Positions 1 to 5,568 of a stretch of 5,568 nucleotides of DNA are shown here, piece after piece; the stretch's first letter is position 1; each line of letters begins with the position of its first letter. A program made the translations under genes and the position numbers. The notes under the pieces are model-generated. The model worked only from the letters and a program-made list of their open reading frames with translations, was not told the DNA's origin and ran no database searches. Source of the DNA: Lysobacterales bacterium UBA2790. GTDB lineage: Bacteria; Pseudomonadota; Gammaproteobacteria; Xanthomonadales; Xanthomonadaceae. Where the stretch lies: NCBI GenBank assembly GCA_002352135.1, contig DEHW01000143.1:1-5568 (forward strand), written 5' to 3'.

Positions 1-358
1 TGTTGATTTCGTGCGCGACGCCAGCGGCAAGTTGCCCGATCGCCTCCATCTTCTGTGACTGCAGTAGGCGGTCTTGCGCCCGTTTCAGCTCCTCCAGCGC
101 ATCATGCAATTGTTGTCTCTCGCGTTCGAGCTCCCGGGTTTTTCGCGAGACGACGTCTTCCAGCGCGATGTTCTGCTCCAACAAGGCGAACGCCGAAGCG
201 TCGCGTTGTTGCGGGCTTTCCAGTCGCTTGATCAGGACGTCGATGGTGCGATCGCGTGCGGCCAGCATGCGATTGAGATTGGCGATTCTGCGCGCCAGCG
301 CGCCGGTGGCATCGTTGCCCAAGACTTGGGGATCCTGATCATCCAGCGGCTCACTCAT
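1..358 (-). CDS. Sensor histidine kinase, N-terminal part (cut by window edge)
   Basis: The visible 119 residues are the N-terminus of a soluble two-component sensor kinase. Residues 1-20 are acidic and probably disordered. Residues about 20-47 and 57-105 are rich in charged and leucine residues and look like helical or coiled-coil linkers. They lead into a dimerisation/phosphoacceptor segment, QKMEAIGQLAAGVAHEIN, in which His116 is the expected autophosphorylation site. The ATP-binding catalytic domain would lie beyond position 1. There is no signal peptide, membrane segment or PAS domain before the H-box, so signal input probably comes from a partner protein. The ATG (358-356) overlaps the TGA of the FIST gene as ATGA, and a GGAG lies 7 bases upstream, so the pair is likely co-translated. 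By analogy with NosP/NahK, the FIST protein is the likely sensor. The kinase call is firm; the pathway and target are unknown. Confidence 0.88.
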   Translation of the reverse strand, partial: MSEPLDDQDPQVLGNDATGALARRIANLNRMLAARDRTIDVLIKRLESPQQRDASAFALLEQNIALEDVVSRKTRELERERQQLHDALEELKRAQDRLLQSQKMEAIGQLAAGVAHEIN

Positions 359-1461
359 GGGCTGGCTCCAAATGCCAGACCGGCGACGGACGCATTGAGG
401 TGCTGTCCATTGAATTGCTCGCCGAAACTTCGCAGGGTGATCGTCGGGGTTGCGTGCGTCGGCGAGGATGCATCCTCGCGCCGGACATTCAACGCACAAT
501 CGATCAACAGCAAGCCGGCCACATTGTCGACCCGCATCTGAGCCCGCTGGACGAGGTCGTTGATATCGGTTGGGTGTCTTGCGGCCTCGCCAATGGTTGC
601 AATCAAACCGCTTTCGACTGCCGACAGGCAAACCAGCGCGCCATCGCTGGCGATGTGGCTGATTGCACGTGCGACCTGATCGTTTCCAACGGTGACCATC
701 AAGGGGTGCTGGCGCCAGATGGACGGCGTCAATGCATCTTCCCGTATGCCCAGCGCGGCGGCGTATACCTCTGCAGCGGGAAGTCCGTTCAACTGCAGTA
801 CCGCGCGTCTCTGGACGTCGGCCAAGGTAATCACCATCGGTTCGCCCCGCCCCCCAACGAGCTCCGACTGGAACAGAGAAATGGGGGTGTCAAGCTCAAA
901 CAGGCCGAAGACCGCCATATCGCTGTGGAACGCGCCCTGCCAATACACCGCGGTTCGTTCAAAGCGCAATTCATCGCCTGCCGATCCGCCAAGGAAGGGC
1001 ACTTGGGGGAGTTTGGTGTACAGCGTGTGGGCCAGCCATTCTTCGGTGCGGCTCAGCCCGTCGACCAGCAACAATCCGACCTGATGGGCTTCGGCGCGGC
1101 GGTTCTGCACGGCATCCAGCAAGGCTTGCATCTTGGCGTCGGATGCCGCTTCCGCCAATCCTGACGACAGTGGTGCGAACGCAAACCGTTGCAAGCTCAG
1201 ATTTGCCCCTCGCATAGCCATTGCTTGTATGGTTGGCGCCGACTCGGCGGAGGTGCAAGCAAGGACAGGAAGTCGCGTGTTCGCCAATTGCTCGGCGATA
1301 AGGTTGAGTGCATGTCCCGAACTGCAGAACAGGATCAGTGCGTCGGGCTGCATGTCGAAAAGGGCAGACTGCAGCGCTTCCCAAGCCAAACCGGTGTCAG
1401 GCTCGTGCGAAACCGCGACGCGCACGGTCAGTCCCACGGTCGCCCCCGCCATGTGTGGCAC
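355..1461 (-). CDS. FIST N/C-domain sensor protein (NosP-like)
   Basis: This 368-residue cytoplasmic protein has the FIST_N plus FIST_C architecture, at about the length usual for the stand-alone bacterial family. The N-terminal domain covers roughly residues 10-195: it opens with the strand VRVAVSH and includes the signature FLGGSAGDE at 157-164. The C-terminal domain covers about 200-365. It has PLMVTVGND (253-261) where many relatives read PL.VR.GGE, then DGALVCLSAVESGL, IDCALNVRRE (320-329), and the closing RSFGEQFNGQ. FIST proteins are ligand-sensing modules. The best studied, NosP of Pseudomonas, binds heme and nitric oxide and regulates the neighbouring kinase NahK; other ligands such as amino acids have been proposed. 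Heme binding cannot be judged from this sequence. The GTG start is preferred because GGAG sits 5 bases upstream; an in-frame ATG at 1452 would have a 14-base spacer. The gene overlaps the downstream kinase by four bases. Confidence 0.88.
   Translation of the reverse strand: MPHMAGATVGLTVRVAVSHEPDTGLAWEALQSALFDMQPDALILFCSSGHALNLIAEQLANTRLPVLACTSAESAPTIQAMAMRGANLSLQRFAFAPLSSGLAEAASDAKMQALLDAVQNRRAEAHQVGLLLVDGLSRTEEWLAHTLYTKLPQVPFLGGSAGDELRFERTAVYWQGAFHSDMAVFGLFELDTPISLFQSELVGGRGEPMVITLADVQRRAVLQLNGLPAAEVYAAALGIREDALTPSIWRQHPLMVTVGNDQVARAISHIASDGALVCLSAVESGLIATIGEAARHPTDINDLVQRAQMRVDNVAGLLLIDCALNVRREDASSPTHATPTITLRSFGEQFNGQHLNASVAGLAFGASP
366..369 (-). promoter_or_regulatory. Ribosome binding site of the histidine kinase inside the FIST gene
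   Basis: On the minus strand TTGGAG lies within the last codons of the FIST gene. Its GGAG core is 7 bases before the kinase ATG. Together with the ATGA stop/start overlap this fixes the kinase start and suggests translational coupling. Confidence 0.75.
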
Positions 1462-1466
1462 AGGCT

Positions 1467-1470
1467 CTCC
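1467..1470 (-). promoter_or_regulatory. Ribosome binding site deciding the GTG start of the FIST gene
   Basis: GGAG on the minus strand is separated by five bases (AGCCT) from GTG at 1461 and by fourteen from the in-frame ATG at 1452. The spacing favours GTG. An in-frame stop at 1491-1489 rules out any longer N-terminus. Confidence 0.6.
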
Positions 1471-1487
1471 ACCGCGCTCGGCGGGGC

Positions 1488-1497
1488 ATCAATTGAT
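1488..1497. repeat. Perfect 10-bp palindrome upstream of the FIST gene
   Basis: ATCAATTGAT reads the same on both strands. Its nearer end lies 26 bases before the FIST GTG and contains the TGA that closes the upstream frame. It could be a small operator half-site cluster or chance; the AT-rich palindrome stands out in GC-rich DNA. Confidence 0.35.
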
Positions 1498-1526
1498 CGA
1501 ACGGGGGTGTGCATGACCCATCGCCT

Positions 1527-1540
1527 GCATGCCGCATGCC
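1527..1540. repeat. Tandem 7-mer GCATGCC x2
   Basis: Two perfect adjacent copies of GCATGCC occur here, each containing the palindromic hexamer GCATGC. They abut the first inverted repeat of the intergenic region. A binding site for a dimeric regulator is possible but unproven. Confidence 0.4.
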
Positions 1541-1566
1541 GCGATCAAAGACGGCTTTTCATCGCG
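1540..1566. repeat. Inverted repeat able to form a two-part hairpin
   Basis: The arms CGCGAT (1540-1545) and ATCGCG (1561-1566) are perfect complements. Inside them AAAG (1547-1550) pairs with CTTT (1555-1558) around a four-base loop. This gives a ten-pair stem interrupted by a small asymmetric internal loop. No T-run follows on either strand, so it is not a classical intrinsic terminator. On the minus strand it would sit in the FIST leader or the obg trailer. Confidence 0.45.
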
Positions 1567-1579
1567 ATGGATGTTGCTG

Positions 1580-1602
1580 CTTGCGCCGAGAATCGGCGGA
1601 AG
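1580..1602. repeat. Near-perfect 10-bp inverted repeat with 3-base loop
   Basis: Positions 1580-1589 and 1593-1602 are complementary at nine of ten positions, with one G-G mismatch at 1583/1599. The core arms are CGCCGA and TCGGCG around GAA. The element lies about 130 bases after the obg stop and about 120 bases before the FIST start. No T-run follows on either strand. It may be a factor-independent 3'-end hairpin, an operator, or part of a structured leader with the inverted repeat at 1540-1566. Confidence 0.5.
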
Positions 1603-1732
1603 GTCGCGCGCTTCCAGGGCGAGCGCCGATTCGTGGTCGTACAGACCGTTCGCGAGCGTTTATCGGCGAAACGGGCTGGCAGGAGCTGTCGGGTTCCCAG
1701 ACTGCGCTGGCAAGGAGCAAAGGCTGAAACAA

Positions 1733-2828
<1,096 letters not shown>

Positions 2829-2838
2829 CAGGGTGTGC

Positions 2839-2866
2839 GGCAACAGGGCGATTTCCCGCTGCTGCC
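2839..2866 (-). repeat. Imperfect stem-loop in the gap before obg
   Basis: In the minus-strand transcript GGCAGCAG (2866-2859) can pair with CTGTTGCC (2846-2839), giving an eight-pair stem with one G-U pair and a 12-base loop. It lies between the aminotransferase stop and the obg start. No T-run follows, so full termination is unlikely. It could be a leader or processing hairpin, or chance. Confidence 0.3.
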
Positions 2867-2884
2867 AACGAAATTACGCGTGGA

Positions 2885-4399
2885 TCAGGCAGCTTGGGCG
2901 GAGGACTTTCGAGGGCCCTGCAGCAGGGCAACTTTGACGGCGTTGACAACCAGATCGACCTCGGCGCTGCTGACGTTGAAGTGCGGCGTGAAGCGCAGCG
3001 AGTTGGTGCCGCCATGAATCACACCGATGCCACGCTCACGCATGAATTCTTCCGTCGATCCAGCGCCATAGCATTTGAAATCATCGGCCAGTTCGCAGGA
3101 AAACAGCAGCCCAGTACCCTGCACCTTGGTAATCAGGCCCGGTAGCTCGTGCTGCAGTTTCTGCAGTTTTTCCACGAACTCGTTGCCGCGTGCGCGAATG
3201 TTCTGGCGCACCGCATCGGACAATTGCGACAACACGGCGCAGGCGACATCCATGGCGCGTGGATTGGTGGTCATGGTGTTGCCGTAGACGCCTTTGCGAT
3301 ACAAATCCGCCGCACGCTCATTGACGGCCAGCACGCTCAGCGGGTACTGACCCGCGTTGAGCGCCTTGGAATAGGTTTCCATGTCCGGCGCTTCAAGGCC
3401 CTCGAAACCGGGGTAGTCGACAATCGACAACACTCCGTGCGCACGCAGGCCCGCTTGGATGCTGTCAACCAGCAACAAGGTGCCGTGCGCTTTCGTGAGT
3501 GCTCGCGCCGCCGCGTAAAACTCGGGAGTGACCTGCCGACCCGGATCGCCTTCGCCCATAACGGGTTCCAGAAACATCGCTTCGACGTACCAGCCCTTGC
3601 TGTCGGCATCGGCGAAGGCTTGCTGCAACTCTTCCACCGAATAGGGCGAAATGGTAATCAGCGAAGATTCGTGATGCTTGTAGCTGGCCAGATGCTTGGC
3701 ATAAGTCGGGCGCGTCGAATCTGAATACAGCATCGGCAGCTCCGTCCGGCCGTGGAACGCTCCCTTCACCGCGATACGCACGACACGCTTGCCTGCATGG
3801 CGGCCACCGGCATCGGTATGCAGCTTGGCATTCACGTCAGCGATGCGGCCAGCCAGAGAGACCGATTCGGAGCCCGAGTTCAAACACAGGAAGCGCGCAT
3901 AGGGGCAGGCACCTCGGGTGTGTCCGATTTCCCGCCGCAGCGCTTGGCCCAGCTTCAACTGGGAGACACTCGGCGTCATGATGTTGGCCATCACTTGCGG
4001 TTTTGCCATGGCCGCCAGTACGCCCTCCGGCGTGTGACCGAATCCGAGCATGCCGTAGCCGCCCGAGTCGTGCAGCACCGCGCCTTTGAGGGTCACCACC
4101 CATGGCCCACGTGCCGTCAGCGCGACGTACGGATTCACGCAGTCATCGGCGTAAAAATTCACATAGTCCTGCTGCACAAGGCGCAACTGGGTGATCTCAT
4201 CCGCGTCGATCAGATCATCCAAACCCTCGGTGCGAAGTGCATCAAAGGCATCACCCGCAGCAACAATGGCCTCTGATAGCTCTGGAAACTGAACCACCAA
4301 TCGATCAATGCTCGCATCGTCCAAACCGACGGTTCTGGCGGGGCCGCCTGCGTGACGGAGTTTGGCGAGAATGGCGATCGGATTGGATGTGACGGTCAT
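2885..4399 (-). CDS. Class-III PLP-dependent aminotransferase, atypical subfamily
   Basis: This 504-residue protein has the fold-type I class-III aminotransferase pattern. Such enzymes transfer an amino group, often the omega-amine of ornithine, lysine, GABA or putrescine, to a keto acid using pyridoxal phosphate. The visible motifs are GYGMLGFGH (114-122), the phosphate-binding NSGSES (174-179), FHGR (215-218), LEPVMGEG (277-284), VDSIQAG (311-317) with Asp312 for the PLP ring nitrogen and Gln315, and YSKAL (343-347) with Lys345 as the expected Schiff-base lysine. GNTMTTNP (373-380) and GTGLLFSCEL (428-437) follow. The usual DE.Q reads DSIQ here. A helical extension of about 95 residues precedes the catalytic fold, longer than in ArgD or GabT. 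The ATG at 4399 is chosen because TTGGAG lies 7 bases upstream; extension to a TTG at 4444 has no support. The substrate is unknown. Obg lies 72 bases downstream on the same strand. Confidence 0.9.
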   Translation of the reverse strand: MTVTSNPIAILAKLRHAGGPARTVGLDDASIDRLVVQFPELSEAIVAAGDAFDALRTEGLDDLIDADEITQLRLVQQDYVNFYADDCVNPYVALTARGPWVVTLKGAVLHDSGGYGMLGFGHTPEGVLAAMAKPQVMANIMTPSVSQLKLGQALRREIGHTRGACPYARFLCLNSGSESVSLAGRIADVNAKLHTDAGGRHAGKRVVRIAVKGAFHGRTELPMLYSDSTRPTYAKHLASYKHHESSLITISPYSVEELQQAFADADSKGWYVEAMFLEPVMGEGDPGRQVTPEFYAAARALTKAHGTLLLVDSIQAGLRAHGVLSIVDYPGFEGLEAPDMETYSKALNAGQYPLSVLAVNERAADLYRKGVYGNTMTTNPRAMDVACAVLSQLSDAVRQNIRARGNEFVEKLQKLQHELPGLITKVQGTGLLFSCELADDFKCYGAGSTEEFMRERGIGVIHGGTNSLRFTPHFNVSSAEVDLVVNAVKVALLQGPRKSSAQAA

Positions 4400-4406
4400 G
4401 ACATGG

Positions 4407-4410
4407 CTCC
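4407..4410 (-). promoter_or_regulatory. Ribosome binding site fixing the aminotransferase start
   Basis: TTGGAG on the minus strand ends seven bases before ATG at 4399. It supports this start over the in-frame TTG at 4444, which would add fifteen proline- and histidine-rich residues unlike the rest of the protein. Confidence 0.7.
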
Positions 4411-4481
4411 AAGGCGGGACGTGCGGCGGGGAATACCCGTGCAAATTCGGAAGTCAGCAGCGCAGCGCTGCACCATGGCGC

Positions 4482-4500
4482 TCGAAGGATGTATCGAAGG
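4482..4500. repeat. TCGAAGG direct repeat spaced 12 bp
   Basis: TCGAAGG occurs at 4482-4488 and 4494-4500, a start-to-start distance of 12 bases, close to one helical turn. A further CGAAG follows at 4501. Spacing of this kind is compatible with tandem binding of a regulator. The repeat overlaps the weak minus-strand -10 candidate of the aminotransferase. Confidence 0.35.
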
Positions 4501-4619
4501 CGAAGTCGGCGCACAAGGTCCGCCACGGGCGGTCGCGCATAGTACCATCGGGCATATTCTGGCCGTAACCCCGTTCCCGTGAGGCAATGCGCGCTTCGAA
4601 TGTTTCAAGTAGATAAGGC

Positions 4620-4623
4620 GGAG
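4620..4623 (+). promoter_or_regulatory. Ribosome binding site of the prolyl aminopeptidase gene
   Basis: AAGGCGGAG precedes the start; its GGAG core is seven bases before ATG at 4631. This supports that start for the peptidase. Confidence 0.75.
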
Positions 4624-4630
4624 TAAATTG

Positions 4631-5568
4631 ATGCGAACTTTGTACCCGTCGGTCGCCCCGTTCATGACCGGCCAGTTGCAGGTGTCCGAGCGGCACCACA
4701 TCTATTACGAGCAGTGCGGCAATCCGGCGGGCAAACCCGTGGTGATCCTCCACGGCGGCCCCGGTGCGGGATGTGGCGCCAAGATGCGCTGCTTCCACGA
4801 TCCTGCGAAGTACCGGATCGTCCTGTTCGATCAGCGCGGGGCAGGGCGCTCCACGCCGCATGCCGACCTGGTCGACAACACCACATGGCATCTGGTCGCC
4901 GACATCGAACAGCTTCGCGCCCATCTGGGCATTGATCGCTGGCAGGTCTTTGGCGGCAGTTGGGGGTCGACGCTGGCCTTGGCCTATGCCGAGACGCATC
5001 CCGACGCGGTGACCGAGTTGGTGTTGCGTGGCATCTTCATGCTGCGTCGCTGGGAGCTGGAGTGGTTCTATCAGGAAGGCGCCTCACGCGTGTTCCCCGA
5101 TGCCTGGCAAAACTATCTTGCCGCCATTCCTGTGGTGGAAAGACATGATCTGATCAGCGCCTACCACCGTCGCCTGACACACGAGGACCCGGCGGTGCGA
5201 TTGGCTGCGGCGCGGGCTTGGTCGGTCTGGGAGGCGGCAACAAGCTTCCTCTACCAGGATCCGGCCTTCATGCAATCGCACGAGGAAGATGCCTTCGCCT
5301 TGGCCTTCGCTCGAATCGAGTGCCATTACTTCGTCAATGGCGGCTTCTTCGAGGTCGAAGACCAATTGCTGCGCGATGTGTCAAAGATTCGCGACATCCC
5401 CGCGACCATCGTTCACGGTCGCTACGACGTGGTCTGCCCGGTCGCCAACGCTTGGGACCTGCATCGTGCCTGGCCCGAGGCGGACTTGCGGATCATCGCC
5501 GATGCGGGACATTCCGGTTTTGAGGCGGGGATCACAGACGCGTTGATCAATGCAACGGATCGTTACGC
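4631..5568 (+). CDS. pip: Prolyl aminopeptidase (proline iminopeptidase), C-terminus cut by window edge
   Basis: This is an alpha/beta-hydrolase of the S33 peptidase family that removes N-terminal proline from peptides in the cytoplasm. The frame is open for 312 codons to the end of the window, with no stop seen. The motifs are complete: HGGPG (41-45, oxyanion region), DQRGAGRSTPHA (67-78), NTTWHLVADIE (83-93), the nucleophile elbow GGSWGS with Ser110, the helical cap domain at about 140-235 including WSVWE (197-201) and FARIE (226-230), Asp266 in HGRYD, and His294 in DAGHS. These positions are close to the triad of characterised bacterial enzymes (Ser, Asp and His near 113, 268 and 296 in Serratia). 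The last residues ATDRY match the place where xanthomonad homologues end a few residues later, so only a handful of codons should be missing. The gene is transcribed away from the aminotransferase; a functional link is not evident. Confidence 0.95.
   Translation, partial: MRTLYPSVAPFMTGQLQVSERHHIYYEQCGNPAGKPVVILHGGPGAGCGAKMRCFHDPAKYRIVLFDQRGAGRSTPHADLVDNTTWHLVADIEQLRAHLGIDRWQVFGGSWGSTLALAYAETHPDAVTELVLRGIFMLRRWELEWFYQEGASRVFPDAWQNYLAAIPVVERHDLISAYHRRLTHEDPAVRLAAARAWSVWEAATSFLYQDPAFMQSHEEDAFALAFARIECHYFVNGGFFEVEDQLLRDVSKIRDIPATIVHGRYDVVCPVANAWDLHRAWPEADLRIIADAGHSGFEAGITDALINATDRY

Larger units (their letters stand above)
1462..1732. other. Intergenic region between obg and the FIST gene
   Basis: This 271-base gap lies between the obg stop and the FIST start, both on the minus strand. 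It contains two adjacent inverted repeats (1540-1566 and 1580-1602), a tandem 7-mer (1527-1540) and a perfect palindrome (1488-1497). I see no good sigma-70 promoter for the FIST gene, and no hairpin followed by a T-run that would make a classical terminator for obg. A minus-strand frame of 56 sense codons, 1659-1492 with TGA at 1491-1489, has coding-like base composition: about 66, 48 and 71% GC at codon positions 1, 2 and 3, counted by hand. It lacks ATG, GTG or TTG near its beginning, so I do not call it a gene. The obg terminator and FIST promoter would be expected here. Confidence 0.6.
4400..4630. other. Divergent intergenic region between aminotransferase and prolyl aminopeptidase
   Basis: This 231-base spacer must hold the start signals of both flanking genes. 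The best minus-strand promoter candidate is TTGTGC (4516-4511), 17 bases, TACATC (4493-4488), which matches only three of six bases in each box. On the plus strand TATTCT (4555-4560) is a possible -10 with no good -35. Both are weak. The region also has a perfect palindrome GCAGCGCTGC (4462-4471), a small hairpin CCGCC/GGCGG (4520-4532) and a spaced repeat (4482-4500). No independent gene is supported. Confidence 0.5.

Noticed and set aside
400..1164. A 254-codon plus-strand open frame opposite the FIST gene
   Set aside because: It lies in the codon-aligned antisense frame of a recognisable FIST gene. Such frames often stay open in GC-rich DNA, and its translation shows no family motif.
1580..1602. 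Intrinsic terminator for obg
   Set aside because: The stem is good, but no run of T follows on the minus strand. The distance of about 130 bases from the stop is also long, so it is reported only as an inverted repeat.
3149..3724. A 191-codon plus-strand open frame opposite the aminotransferase
   Set aside because: It is antisense to conserved PLP-enzyme motifs, and its histidine- and arginine-rich translation is typical of a shadow frame.
4400..4444. N-terminal extension of the aminotransferase to TTG at 4444
   Set aside because: It would add fifteen residues rich in proline and histidine from a rare start, while ATG at 4399 has TTGGAG at 7-base spacing.
4454..4999. A 181-codon minus-strand open frame opposite the prolyl aminopeptidase
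   Set aside because: It is the codon-aligned antisense shadow of a gene with a complete catalytic triad. It also crosses that gene's start and the spacer without any motif of its own.

Overview
This window looks like a chromosomal segment of a Gram-negative proteobacterium of fairly high GC content (about 60% by eye, not computed). The GTPase begins MKLVDEA and ends without the C-terminal extension seen in some Gram-positive Obg proteins. The prolyl aminopeptidase is laid out like the Xanthomonas enzyme. Both point to the Gammaproteobacteria, probably near the Xanthomonadales. This placement rests on remembered family sequences, not on a search.

Layout on the minus strand, in order of transcription: an atypical class-III PLP aminotransferase (4399 to 2885), a 72-base gap, the ribosome-assembly GTPase Obg/CgtA (2812 to 1733), a 271-base gap rich in inverted repeats, a FIST-domain sensor protein (1461 to 355), and a cytoplasmic sensor histidine kinase that overlaps the FIST gene by four bases (ATGA) and runs off the left edge. 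On the plus strand, divergent from the aminotransferase across a 231-base spacer, a prolyl aminopeptidase gene (4631 onward) runs off the right edge within a few codons of its expected end.

Three functional blocks are visible. The FIST protein and histidine kinase form a translationally coupled input module of the kind known from NosP/NahK, where a FIST protein senses a small ligand and modulates a partner kinase; the response regulator or phosphotransfer partner, if present, lies beyond the left edge. The aminotransferase and Obg are co-oriented and may be co-transcribed, although Obg is usually found behind rplU-rpmA. The prolyl aminopeptidase is a housekeeping peptidase that releases N-terminal proline from peptides.

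There are no tRNA or rRNA genes, CRISPR arrays, insertion sequences or convincing intrinsic terminators. The least explained DNA is the 1462-1732 gap. It carries two adjacent hairpin-forming inverted repeats, a tandem 7-mer, a palindrome and a 56-codon minus-strand frame with coding-like base composition but no normal start codon. The most interesting system is the FIST-kinase pair. No wholly new system can be demonstrated from this sequence alone.
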